From NCBI GenBank assembly GCA_027886175.1, contig JAJNNQ010000101.1:124001-188000 (forward strand): DNA of 64,000 bases. Direction: 5' to 3'. Each line of letters begins with the position of its first letter. Position 1 is the stretch's first letter. The notes under the pieces were generated by a model, which saw only the letters and a program-made list of their open reading frames with translations, was not told where the DNA came from and made no database searches. The position numbers were made by a program, and so were the translations under genes. Positions 54,680-64,000 of this stretch are shown piece after piece. This stretch comes from Phylloscopus collybita (taxonomy: Eukaryota > Chordata > Aves > Passeriformes > Phylloscopidae).

Positions 54680-54750
54680 AGGAAAAAAAAAAAAAAAAAA
54701 AAAAAAAAAAACACAAAGAACCCTACAACTTTTTTTTTTTTTTTTTTTTA
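54680..54750. repeat. Poly-A then poly-T fold-back pair
   Basis: A run of about 29 A (54,682-54,710) and about 20 T (54,730-54,749), 19 bases apart, could form an A/T cruciform stem. Confidence 0.85.
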
Positions 54751-55029
54751 AAGATGAGAAGTCAGTCATTCAGCCAAACCTTCAAAGTGCTCGACTTAAT
54801 CCTCGGGGGGAAACTCCATCTCGCTTTTCTCAGCCCAGATTTTTCCCCCTCGTTCACACACCTTGAGACAAAGGCTGCAGGAAAGAGGCGGAGGGGGAGG
54901 GCAGGGGGTGCTGGGGTTTTGGTTTTTTGTTGGTTTTTTTTTGCGAGGGGCGCGGAGCAAATTTATTCCGGAGAGCGCCTTCAGAAAAAAAATGGAGAGA
55001 GTGTCTTCTGCGACAAAAAAAAAAAAAAA

Positions 55030-55420
55030 AAAGGCCCCTAAGTAAACTCCGGCGCCATTCAGGAGATTTGCTCCGGCACTTAACAAGTGGGGCAGGAAGA
55101 AAGGAAAAGCTGTTGTCAGGTTTGGGGTGTTTATCAGCTCCCCTCGAGACACTTGACCCGGAGTGGGACCCCCTAATCCCCGCTCTGCATGCGCGCCCGC
55201 CCGGCCCGGGGCACTTGTCGCCGTGCCCATTGTGTGCCACTCACCCCCCGGTGGCATTCTGCTCACAAACGCTCCCAGGAGTTGTTTGGGCTGGCTCTGC
55301 CGAGGGAATTGTGCTCCCTAATGAAACAGTCTGGTCATTATACAGCCCCGCGCTGGGGGGGGACAAAGGGGGCGGCCTCGGGGGCGGCCCGGCGCGCCAA
55401 GGGTTAATGCGGTGTGCGGA
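55030..55420. promoter_or_regulatory. Candidate conserved non-coding element
   Basis: Contains TTCAGGAGATTTGCTCCGGC, ACTTAACAAGTGGGGCAGGA, CTCCCTAATGAAACAGTCTG and GTCATTATACAGCC, with a CpG-rich middle. Non-coding. Confidence 0.42.
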
Positions 55421-55669
55421 GGGGTCTGGGGGCTCCCTGGGCCGGATTCGCTTTTGCCCAAAGGGGAGAAAAGCACCCAGAATGGGGTTGGGGTTTTTTT
55501 TTTTTTTTAGGAGTTGTTTTTCCTTCCCCGAGCAGAGGTGCGGGGGGAGCTGCCCCGGGACCCCCCGAGCCGAGCCGAGCCGAGCCGAGCCGGCGCTCCC
55601 GGGGCTCTTCCCGAAGCACCCAGCACCCCGAGCCCCTTCATTTCTCGGGGGGATTTGCAGCCTCCGTGT
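55421..55669. other. CpG-rich segment
   Basis: Includes five GAGCC units near 55,568-55,592 and a T-run at about 55,494-55,508. Confidence 0.35.
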
Positions 55670-56140
55670 CCGCGATCCCCCAGCACCTGCTGATCGAAAC
55701 CGCTCGCAATATTTTTGCGCATTTTTAATTGCATTAATCGTCAGCCGCAATTATTCCGATTTGGGAGCTCCTTTGTTCGGCGGCTAAGCACCAACCCGGT
55801 GGAAACAGCTTGATTTTTTTTTTTTTTTTCAGGGGGCAGGGTGACTTATTTCACTCTGATGAATTGAGCTGAGCAGAAATCCCAGAGCAAGAGTGGGCTG
55901 GGAAATTTTTTTTTTTTTTTTTTACCAGGTGATTTATCGCCGGAGGGACACTTTAAATCTGGATCGGGTTTATTAAATCTGCCAGGCATTTATTAAAGCC
56001 GGAGCAGGAATAATAGCCGGCTGCAATATCACATAATGACCATCATCATTCCACAAAGCCCCCCAAATAGCAGCTGAATATGGTTTGGAAGTAACAAACA
56101 AGGATAATCCCGGGACGTGTTTGAAATAACTTGTGAGCTC
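55670..56140. promoter_or_regulatory. Candidate conserved non-coding element block
   Basis: Contains TTTTAATTGCATTAATCGTC, CGCAATTATTCCGATTTGGG, GAATAATAGCCGGCTGCAAT and ACATAATGACCATCATCATT, interrupted by T-runs at 55,817-55,829 and 55,905-55,922. Confidence 0.45.
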
Positions 56141-56224
56141 CGGCCCCACCTGGGCCGGGATGGGCTCCCAGGGATGGGGCTGGAAAAGCCCCTTCCCCAC
56201 ACCAGGGCAGGGACCAGGCTGGAG

Positions 56225-56415
56225 TTTGTGCTCAGCTCCTCCACCACGGCTCCTCATTGCACCCAAATTCCCACCATGGCTCCTCATTGCACCCAAATTC
56301 CCATCACAGCTCCTCATTCCATCCAAATTCCCACCACGGCTCCTCATTGCACCCAAATTCCCATCACAGCTCCTCATTGCACCCAAATTCCAACCACAGC
56401 TCCTCATTCCATCCA
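56225..56415 (+). repeat. 30-bp minisatellite, about 6 units
   Basis: Unit GGCTCCTCATTGCACCCAAA plus TTCCCACCAC. Variants are GCAC versus CATC and ACGG versus ACAG. Confidence 0.93.
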
Positions 56416-56489
56416 GGCCAGGAGAGCTGGGTGTGTGCAGAGCAGAGCCTTGGCTGTTCCCCACCCAGTCCCCACCAGGGCAGGGCAGG

Positions 56490-56935
56490 GAGCTGGGCAG
56501 GGGCTGGAGCCCCAGGAGGGGCTGGGGGAGCTGGGAAGGGGCTGAGCCTGGAGCAAAGGAGGCTCAGGGGGGCCCTGGTGGCTCTGCACAGCTCCTGCCA
56601 GGAGGGGACAGCCGGGGGGGTCGGGCTCTGCTCGCAGGGCACAGGGACAGGAGGAGAGGGAACGGCCCCAGGCTGGGCCAGGGGAGGCTCAGCTGGGCCA
56701 GCAGCAGGAATTTCCCCATGGAAAGGGTGCTCAGGCCTTGGCAGGGGCTGCCCAGGGAGCTTTGCAGTGCCCAGCCCTGGAGGTGTCCCCTGGAGGTGGC
56801 ACTCAGTGCTCTGGGCTGGGGACAAGGTGGGCACGGGGCACAGCTGGGACTGCCTGGCCTGGGAGGGTTTGCCAGCACCAGGGGTTTGGGGATTTGGGGA
56901 TTTGGACATTCTGTGATCCCCTCACACTGCTGGGA
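56490..56935 (+). mobile_element. CR1 LINE 3' fragment
   Basis: GGAGCCCCAGGAGGGGCTGG through AATTTCCCCATGGAAAGGGT to GACATTCTGTGATCC. Confidence 0.85.
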
Positions 56936-57129
56936 CTGCAGGGGGATCAGGGACAGCCCTGGGCATTGCTGGGGAATCCTGGAGGGGCTGGGGCCAAACA
57001 TCTCCACACCCCCCGCACCCGGGGCTCTGCAAGGCCCGGCCCGTGTGGGAGGTCAGGGCAGGACTTGCACCTCCAGCAGGGGATTGTTTGGGGTGGGTGT
57101 GAATCCCCTCCTCAGAAACAGAGACCATT

Positions 57130-57370
57130 CCCTCTCCTCCTGTCCCTGTGCCCTGGGAGCAGAGCCCGACCCCCCCGGCTGTCCCCTCCTGGCAGGAGCT
57201 GTGCAGAGCCACCAGGGCCCCCCTGAGCCTCCTTTGCTCCAGGCTCAGCCCCTTCCCAGCTCCCTCAGCCCCTCCTGGGGCTCCAGCCCCTGCCCAGCCC
57301 TGGACACGCTGCAGCCCCTCCAGGGCTCCCCTGCAGGAGCCACAACTGGACACAGCCCTGGAGGGGCCTC
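57130..57370 (-). mobile_element. CR1 LINE fragment
   Basis: Contains CCCTCTCCTCCTGTCCCTGT through GGCTCCAGCCCCTGCCCAGC and CACAACTGGACACAGCCCTG. It lacks the 3' terminal part present in the neighbouring copy. Confidence 0.78.
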
Positions 57371-57399
57371 AGCACTGGGGACAATTCCAGCCTTGGTCA

Positions 57400-58050
57400 C
57401 CACAACGTTTTGGAACAATTTCCCATGCCAGTGCTGTTGAGCTTTTCACCTTTTAATTGCAGGCATTCAGACCCTGTTGATGTAAATTTACCTCCTCCTT
57501 TGGAGCTCTCCAAGCCCCCCAGGCAGCAGCAGCCGTACCTGGAATGTTTCTGTGCTGCTCAACCCGTCTGGAACCCCGTTCCCATTAAAAACAGAGAAGA
57601 CAACCCAGCCCAGGGATGTTTATTAGTGTGAGGAAATGGGGATTTTTATTCTCTGCAGCCAAAAGTCCGTGCACAGGAGTTCAACAGTACAGTTTTTTAA
57701 AAAATTCAGAACAGAAGAACGAGCAGCACTTCATTGCAGAGTTGAAAGATAATTGTGCAATTAACGGTGTGAGGTCAATAATGGCAGAGCTGGATGCTTC
57801 TGACAGATCGGGATAATCAATCCAGCCTCCATATGAAAGGCTCGGAGGCAGCAATGAAAAAAATGCCACGGTGCCCATGTTTCTGTGCCCTAATGAACAC
57901 CAGACAAGTCATTATTGACTGGTTTTCACTTATTTGGAGTGCCAGGGCACAAGTATCTGCTTTGATTAAACGGAACTTCGGAATTTTCCCTAAGTTCAGT
58001 TTGTGTCCTGATCCGAGGGAGGGCACTAATCTGGGAATGCAGCAAAGCCT
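57400..58050. promoter_or_regulatory. Candidate conserved non-coding element block
   Basis: Long complex stretch, including AAGATAATTGTGCAATTAAC, GTCATTATTGACTGGTTTTC and CTTTGATTAAACGGAACTTC. Contains a TTTGAT TCF-like motif and several ATTA cores. Short frames only. Confidence 0.5.
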
Positions 58051-58316
58051 CCCCGCGGCAGCTGCAGTGCCTGCTCAGGGAACTGCCGGGAAAACCCCCA
58101 GGAAAACCTTCCCACCCTGGTTTGTCGTGGAGGGAAGGGCAGCACCCGAGCTCCCCTCGTGCTGGGCGACATCCAGACCCGGCTGCATCGAAATTCCTTC
58201 CACCTCCGGCGCTGGGATTGGCCGTGGCAGAACAAATCCCGGGCAGGGATCAGCAGCCCCAGATGCAGGGAGAGAGAAACGTGGAGCTCTGAGCTGCTGA
58301 ATGTCCAGAGACCCTT
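58051..58316. other. Unique sequence
   Basis: No feature recognised. Confidence 0.25.
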
Positions 58317-58412
58317 TCCTGCTCCCCTTCCCTTCCCTTCCCTTCCCTTCCCTTCCCTTCCCTTCCCTTCCCTTCCCTTCCCTTCCCTTCCCTTCCCTTC
58401 CCTTCCCTTCTT
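58317..58412 (+). repeat. (CCCTT)n microsatellite
   Basis: About 17 CCCTT units, the same pentamer as in the 13.9 kb tract. Confidence 0.96.
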
Positions 58413-58424
58413 CGTTCCTCCCGT

Positions 58425-58850
58425 GGAATCAGGAAAAGCCTGGAGCCAGTCTGGGAGAGCTGGGGGTGCTCACCTGGGGAGGAGAAGCTCCAGGGAGAGC
58501 TCAGAGCCCCTGGCAGGGCCTGAAGGGGCTCCAGGAGAGCTGCAGAGGGACTGGGGACAAGGGACAGAGGGACAGGAGCCAGGGAATGGCTTCCCAGTGC
58601 CCAGGGCAGGGCTGGCTGGGATCTTGGGAATCAGGAATTGTTCCCTGGCAGGGTGGGCAGGCCCTGGCACAGGGTGCCCAGAGCAGCTGTGGCTGCCCCT
58701 GGATCCCTGGCAGTGCCCAAGGCCAGGCTGGACCCTGGGGCTGGGAGCAGCCTGGGACAGTGGGAGGTGTCCCTGCCAGGGCAGGGGTGGTTCTGGGGGG
58801 GATTTGAGGTCCCTTCCAGCCCTGGCCATTCTGTGGATCTTTGATCCATT
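58425..58850 (+). mobile_element. CR1 LINE 3' fragment with terminus
   Basis: GGAATCAGGAAAAGCCTGGA, GCTCCAGGAGAGCTGCAGAG, then GGTGTCCCTGCCAGGGCAGG and GGTCCCTTCCAGCCCTGGCC. Its 5' part is duplicated at 61.88 kb. Confidence 0.87.
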
Positions 58851-59089
58851 GGCAGCATTTGGGGCAGGGTTTAACCCAAAGCAGATTCTGGTTTGCTGCT
58901 CTGGGATGGCTTTTTTAGATTTTGGTGGTCCAGGTTTGGGTCACTTCCTTGGGGCTCTCTTGACTCCCATGCCAACCTTCCCTCCCAAGGGGGTCAAGTG
59001 CAATAGCAATGGCAAAGCTTCCCAGCTGCATTCTGTCCCTCTGCTTGGGCATTTCCTTTTCCTCAGTGGAGTAACAAACTGTTCTTGGC
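58851..59089. other. Unique sequence
   Basis: No feature recognised. Confidence 0.25.
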
Positions 59090-59190
59090 CAGGCTGGACC
59101 CTGGGGCTGGGAGCAGCCTGGGACAGTGGGAGGTGTCCCTGCCCATGGCACTGGGTGGGATTTGGGGTCCCTCCCAGCCCAAATCATCCG
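59090..59190 (+). mobile_element. Short CR1 LINE 3' fragment
   Basis: AGGCTGGACCCTGGGGCTGG to GGGGTCCCTCCCAGCCCAAA. Confidence 0.8.
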
Positions 59191-59334
59191 GCGCTGGGCA
59201 GGGGCAGGGCTGGCGGTGCGGAGCTCCCTCCGGGGGCACACGGATCCCGCTCCAGCACCGATCCCGAAGCTCCCTCCGAGCCCAGGGAGGGCGGGAGGGC
59301 AGCGGCTCCTCCACCTGCCCCGCCGCCCCAACCC

Positions 59335-59700
59335 GCCAGGCAACGCCGAGCGATTAACGGGATTAATTCGTGGCCGCACGTGACTCATTAGCCATCAATT
59401 AGGGGGCTCATCCCCACACGGCTGATTAGGGCCCGTCAGTGCCTCAAATTAAGCACGAAAAAGATGTTTTGGGGGCGGCCATATGGCCGCGCTTCAGAAG
59501 CCGCCGGAGCGCAAACGCCGCGCATTGACGGCTCCTAACCGGGGATGAATGAGGGGAGAGCGGCCCGAATTTGCTCAGAGGGTTTCCCCCTCCGCTTTTT
59601 GCTGCGGTTTTTAATGTGAGCTAATGAAGGAGCGGAGTCAGCTTTAATTGCCGGCTCGCTCCGCGGTGAAAGAGGAGCTCCCAAAAGCGCCTTTCCCCGC
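59335..59700. promoter_or_regulatory. Strong candidate conserved non-coding element
   Basis: Contains ATTAACGGGATTAATTCGTG, CATTAGCCATCAATTAGGGG, CGGCTGATTAGGGCCCGTCA, GGCGGCCATATGGCCGCGCT (near-palindromic, CArG-like centre) and GTGAGCTAATGAAGGAGCGG. Many homeodomain-like cores. Confidence 0.5.
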
Positions 59701-59749
59701 TCTCAGCCCGGGGAGATGATCTTCCCCTGCACCCGGGGCGAGGCCGTGC

Positions 59750-60290
59750 CTGTGCCTTTGCCTTTGCTTTGCCTTTGCCTTTGCCTTTGCCTTTGCTTTG
59801 CCTTTGCTTTGCCTTTGCTTTGCCTTTGCCTTTGCTTTGCCTTTGCCTTTGCCTTTGCCTTTCCTTTGCCTTTGCCTTTGCCTTTGCCTTTGCCTTTGCT
59901 TTGCCTTTGCCTTTGCCTTTGCCTTTGCTTTGCCTTTGCCTTTGCCTTTGCCTTTGCCTTTGCTTTGCCTTTGCCTTTGCCTTTGCCTTTGCTTTGCCTT
60001 TGCCTTTGCCTTTGCCTTTGCTTTGCCTTTGCCTTTGCCTTTGCCTTTGCTTTGCCTTTGCTTTGCCTTTGCCTTTGCCTTTGCCTTTGCCTTTGCTTTG
60101 CCTTTGCCTTTGCCTTTGCCTTTCCTTTGCCTTTGCCTTTGCCTTTGCCTTTGCTTTGCCTTTGCCTTTGCCTTTGCCTTTGCTTTGCCTTTGCCTTTGC
60201 CTTTGCCTTTGCTTTGCCTTTGCCTTTGCCTTTGCCTTTGCTTTGCCTTTGCTTTGCCTTTGCCTTTGCTTTGCCTTTGCCTTTGCTCCG
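59750..60290 (+). repeat. (TTTGCC)n array with periodic TTTGC pentamers
   Basis: Four or five hexamers are followed by one pentamer at roughly 29-bp spacing over long stretches, a higher-order repeat. All-frame openness yields frames rich in L, C, F and A on the plus strand and in K, A, Q, R and G on the minus strand, which are artefacts. Confidence 0.96.
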
Positions 60291-60354
60291 CTCCAGGGGC
60301 GATTCCCGATTTCCCCGTCCCGGCAGGAGCGGGACTGTGCTCACCCCTGCAAAG

Positions 60355-61015
60355 AAAAGGGGGACTTGGGCTTTGGTGGTGAGGGGATTTGGGCTTTGGT
60401 GGGGGATTTTGGCTGTGGTAGGCGGATTTTGGCTTTGGTGGGGGGATTTGGGCTTTGGTGGGGGGATTTTGGCTGTGGTAGGCGGATTTTGGCTTTGGTG
60501 GGGGGATTTTGGCTTTGGTTGGGGGATTTTGGCTGTGGTGAGGGGATTTTGGCTGTGATGGGGGATTTTGGCTGTAGTGAGGGGGATTTTGGCTTTGGTG
60601 GTGGTGGGATTTTGGCTTTGGAGAGGGGGTTTTGGCTGTGGTAGGTGGATTTTGGCTTTGGTGGTGGGATTTTGGCTTTGGTGGGGGGATTTTGGCTGTG
60701 ATGAGGGGATTTTGGCTTTGGTGAGGGGATTTTGGCTTTGGTGGTGGGATTTTGGCTGTGATGGGGGATTTTGGCTTTGGTGGTGAGGGGATTTTGGCTT
60801 TGGTGGTGAGGGGATTTTGGCTTTGGTGGTGGTGGGATTTTGGCTTTGGAGAGGTGGTTTTGGCTGTGATAGGCGGATTTTGGCTTTGGTGGTGAGATTT
60901 TGGCTTTGGTGGTGGGATTTTGGCTTTGGTGAGGGGGATTTTGGCTTTGGTGGGGGATTTTGGCTGTGGTAGGCGGATTTTGGCTGTGATGGGGGATTTT
61001 GGCTTTGGTGGGGGG
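60355..61015 (+). repeat. About 18-20-bp minisatellite (GGGATTTTGGCTTTGGTG)
   Basis: Unit variants are GCTTTGGTGG, GCTGTGGTAGGC, GCTGTGATGG and GGTGGTGAGG. About 35 units. The minus-strand frame rich in K, P, Q and S is an artefact. Confidence 0.95.
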
Positions 61016-61164
61016 TTCTGGAGAGGGGAGGGGTGGCAGGAGGGGATGTGTGGCGTGGCCACCTGCAGTGGGCTGGTGGCTGCTGGAGGAGGGTGGATGG
61101 AAAAGCTGCTTGGAGGAGGGGTTGGGGTTGCAGTGGTGGGACAGTGACAGTGTCCTGCAGCTAC

Positions 61165-61375
61165 CACAGATCCCCAAACCCCTGGGGCTGGCAAAGCCCT
61201 CCCAGGCCAGGCACTGCCAGCTGTGCCCCATGCCCACCTTGTCCCCAGCCCAGAGCACTGAGTGCCACCTCCAGGGGACACCTCCAGGGCTGGGCACTGC
61301 AAAGTTCCCTGGGCAGCCCCTGCCAAGGCCTGAGCACCCTTTCCATGGGGAAATTCCTGCTGCTGGCCCAGCTGA
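61165..61375 (-). mobile_element. CR1 LINE 3' fragment
   Basis: CCCCAAACCCCTGGGGCTGG to TTCCTGCTGCTGGCCCAGCT. Confidence 0.83.
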
Positions 61376-61640
61376 GTGTCAGGAGAGAGGATTCCAGCAG
61401 CCCAGGAGAGCCCAGAGCTCCATCCCTGCGGGTGCACAGGAGGGTTTGGGGCCAGCACCCACAGCAGCTCAGGTCAAAGGGGAGATCCCAGCTCGCTCCT
61501 GCAGGACAGGGATGAGGGATGAGGCTCCTCCCCAGTTTTGTCAGCAGCCATCTGGGGGCAGAGGGGGGGTTTCAGATTATCCCCACTAACACTGCCTTTG
61601 AGGGACAGTTTGTTATCTTCACTGAAATCACAGAAACAGG
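61376..61640. other. Unique sequence
   Basis: No feature recognised. Confidence 0.25.
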
Positions 61641-61644
61641 GAAA

Positions 61645-61770
61645 GGTTTGGGTTGGGAGGGACCTGAGAGCCCACCCAGTGCCACCCCTGCCCTGGCAGG
61701 GACACCTCCCACTGTCCCAGGCTGCTCCAAGTGTCCAGCCTGGCCTTGGGCACTGCCAGGGATCCAGGGA
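61645..61770 (-). mobile_element. CR1 LINE 3' fragment
   Basis: GGTTTGGGTTGGGAGGGACC to GGCACTGCCAGGGATCCAGG. Confidence 0.83.
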
Positions 61771-61884
61771 CAATCTGTCCCTCTGTCCTGGGGTGAGGAG
61801 GGGACAATCCCTGATGCTGGATTTGACACCCTGGGGATGAGTGAGGAGGGAACCTCTCTCAGAGACCCCTCTTCCCTACTTCAT

Positions 61885-62070
61885 TCCCCCTGTGGAATCA
61901 GGAAAAGCCTGGAGCCAGGCTGGGAGAGCTGGGGGTGCTCACCTGGAGAGGAGAAGCTCCAGGGAGAGCTCAGAGCCCCTGGCAGGGCCTGAAGGGGCTC
62001 CAGGAGAGCTGCAGAGGGACTGGGGACAAGGGACAGAGGGACAGGAGCCAGGGAATGGCTTTGAGGGGTT
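61885..62070 (+). mobile_element. CR1 LINE fragment
   Basis: GGAATCAGGAAAAGCCTGGA through GGACAGGAGCCAGGGAATGG. Same segment as 58,425-58,590. Confidence 0.82.
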
Positions 62071-62394
62071 TGGGGGGACTCTCTGGGGTCTGGTCCCTGC
62101 CAGGCTGGCTGGAGGTGATCCCAGCAGAGGGAAGGGAACCCAGTGCCACTGGTCAGTGACAGATACCCCAGTGCCAGCCCGGCCCGAGGGGCTGGTGACA
62201 GTGGGGACGCCTGGGAAGGTGTCCCTGCAGGATCCTTCCCGTTACCTGGCTGTGACTCCCCCCTGGAGCCCTCTGTGGGGCCAAAGCCCCCTTGTCACCA
62301 AATTCGGGAGCAGCTGCTCCTGAAGGGAGCGGGGGGGTTCCCTCTGTAACCCCCACTGCACAGAGCTGGGGCAGCAGGGCCTGCTCAGCTTCCT
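62071..62394. other. Unique sequence
   Basis: No gene or repeat recognised. Confidence 0.25.
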
Positions 62395-63425
62395 GTGGGG
62401 CACACCTGGCCTGTGACACACCTGGCCTGTGACACACCCAGTGTGTGTGACACACCTGGCCCTGTGACACACTCAGTCTGTGGGACACACCCATTGTGTG
62501 TGACATACCTGGCCTGTGACACACCCAGCCTGTGTGACACACCCAGTGTGTGTTACACACCTGGCCTGTGACATACCCAGTGTGTGTTACACACCTGGCC
62601 TGTGACACACCCAGCCTGTGTGACACACCTGGCCGGTGACACACCCAGCCTGTGTGACACACCCAGCCTGTGTGACACACCCAGCCCTGTGACACACCCA
62701 GTGTGTGTGACACACCCGGCCTGTGACACACCCAGCGTGTGTGACACACCCAGCCCTGTGACACACCCAGTGTGTGTGACACACCCAGTGTGTGTGACAC
62801 ACCCAGTCTGTGGGACACACCCAGCCCTGTGACACACCCAGCCCTGTGACACACCCAGCCTGTGTGACACACCTGGCCTGTGACACACCCAGTGTGTGTG
62901 ACACACCCAGCCCATGTGACACGTGTGACACCCAGCCTGTGACACACCCAGTGTGACACACCAAGCCTGCGACGCGTGTGACACACCCAGCCCTGTGTGA
63001 CACACCCGGCCTGTGACACACCCAGTGTGTGTGACACACTCAGTCCTGTGACACACCCATCCTGTGTGACACACCCAGCCTGTGACACACCCAGTGTGTG
63101 TGACACACCCAGCCCTGTGTGACACACCCGGCCTGTGACACACCCAGTGTGTGTGACACATTCAGCCCTGTGACACACCCAGCATGTGTGACACACCCAG
63201 TGTGACACACCCAGCCTGTGTGACACACCCAGCCCTGTCACACACCCAGCCTGTGACACACCCAGTGTGTGTGACACATTCAGCCCTGTGACACACCCAG
63301 CATGTGTGACACACCTGGCCTGTGACACCCCCAGTGTGTGTGACACACCCGGCCCATGTGACATGTGTGACACCCAGCCTGTGACACACCCAGCCTGTGA
63401 CTCGTGTGACACACCCAGCCCGCCC
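62395..63425 (+). repeat. 15-20-bp minisatellite (TGTGACACACCCAG core)
   Basis: Units alternate CCTGTGACACACCCAGTG, TGTGTGACACACCCAGCC and ACACACCTGGCCTG. GTGTGACAC half-palindromes recur. The 444-codon minus-strand frame (C/V/H/G-rich) is an artefact. Confidence 0.96.
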
Positions 63426-63489
63426 TGGCTCCAACCCCACCCTTCACACGCTCCTGGAGTGTCCCAGGGGCACCGGGCCTGTCCCACGG

Positions 63490-63620
63490 CAATCCTGGAT
63501 GCTCCCAGGCTGCTCCCAGGTTACTCCCGGGCTGCTCCCAGGTTACTCCTGGGTTACTCCCGGGTTACTCCTGGGTTACTCCCAGGATGCTCCCAGGTTA
63601 CTCCCAGGTTGCTGGGGCTC
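63490..63620 (+). repeat. 11-bp minisatellite (GGGTTACTCCC)
   Basis: About 10 units with GGGCTGCTCCC and AGGATGCTCCC variants. Confidence 0.9.
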
Positions 63621-63639
63621 CTCTCCCTCCCGGTGCCCC

Positions 63640-64000
63640 TGCAAGGATGCGCTTCCACCCGAGGAGCCCGGGAGGATCCCGTTTTGCCATGGCAACGCGT
63701 GATTAGAAATGCAAATGGGGGACTGGAGGAGGGGGAAGCCTTTGGCTCTCCTAATGAGATGACAAAAGGGGATAACAGCGAAATATTCCACGCACTTGGG
63801 AAGTGGAAAAATCCTCCTCTCCCCTGCCGTCCCGTTTCCTGGAGAGCTGCTCAAGAGCTTTTGGGCTGGAGCCCGTGGAGGAAATAATTCGGTTTAATTT
63901 CATTTTTGTTCAGCGAGTGGTGGGGCTGGCACTTCACCTGCGCCATTGGGAGCTCCGAGGGGCTGCTGCTGGTTTGGGAATTTGATCTCCAGAAGGACAA
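63640..64000. promoter_or_regulatory. Candidate conserved non-coding element, cut by window end
   Basis: Contains GTTTTGCCATGGCAACGCGT (RFX/X-box-like GCCATGGCAAC), TGATTAGAAATGCAAATGGG (octamer ATGCAAAT), CTCCTAATGAGATGACAAAA and AATAATTCGGTTTAATTTCA. No coding frame. Confidence 0.48.

Noticed and set aside
59644..61458. 604-codon minus-strand frame with KAKAKQRQ and PKPKS repeats resembling a histone H1-like tail
   Set aside because: Entirely within the TTTGCC and GGGATTTTGG arrays plus a CR1 tail.

Overview
This window reads as vertebrate, most likely avian and probably passerine, chromosomal DNA. CR1-type LINE 3' ends recur about two dozen times. Many solo LTRs carry 5-bp or 6-bp target-site duplications (TSDs). 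GC-rich minisatellites are very dense, and there are no bacterial-style gene arrangements. The host call is inference from repeat content; no species can be named from the sequence alone. I found no convincing protein-coding exon, tRNA, rRNA, CRISPR array or intact viral gene. Nearly all long open frames are shadows of tandem repeats or of CR1 remnants.

Three components alternate. (1) Moderate-GC or AT-rich islands with complex, non-repetitive sequence and many ATTA/TAATTA-type motifs look like conserved non-coding (enhancer-like) elements. The best are at about 5.84-6.54, 11.39-11.58, 14.48-15.0, 15.23-15.76, 16.70-17.04, 36.66-37.30, 37.40-37.85, 49.26-49.90, 55.03-55.42, 55.67-56.14, 57.40-58.05, 59.34-59.70 and 63.64-64.0 kb. 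This suggests an intergenic regulatory domain around an off-window developmental gene, but conservation was not measured. (2) Transposable elements. Solo LTR family A (TGTCTTGG...CCAAGACA, about 760-810 bp, 5-bp TSDs) has five near-complete copies plus a 75-bp internally deleted relic. Family B has two copies. Family D has two, one of them greatly enlarged. Family E (about 305-317 bp, 6-bp TSDs) has three solo copies plus a tandem array at 17-18.9 kb. Family F has two, family G about five, and family I a tandem array plus one solo copy. Family H is the host of one E insertion, and family J is a near-identical inverted pair 30 kb apart. CR1 fragments are scattered throughout. (3) Tandem repeats, from mononucleotide to 32-bp units, occupy a large share of the window. 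Prominent ones are GGGAT, CCTTT/CCCTT/CCCTTT, TTTGCC, a 9-bp GGTGGCACA array, a 9-bp CACAGCACC array, an 11-bp ATTTTGTG-containing array, a 15-bp TTTTAGTTCTGCCCC array and a 32-bp array.

The most interesting pattern is that several large arrays lie inside an identifiable transposable element, while a second copy of the same element in this window lacks the array or carries only a few units. LTR D holds about 51 units at 12.3 kb and about 7 at 41.5 kb. LTR B at 25.3 kb holds a 22-bp array absent from the copy at 20.6 kb. LTR F at 42.2 kb holds a TCCTTC/TTC array, while the copy at 34.5 kb has a short seed. CR1 at 10.3 kb holds a 21-bp array. The window therefore shows, internally, tandem arrays growing within mobile elements. 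Nested insertions with readable TSDs give relative ages at several loci, most clearly at 19.25-21.54 kb. No new gene system was identified.
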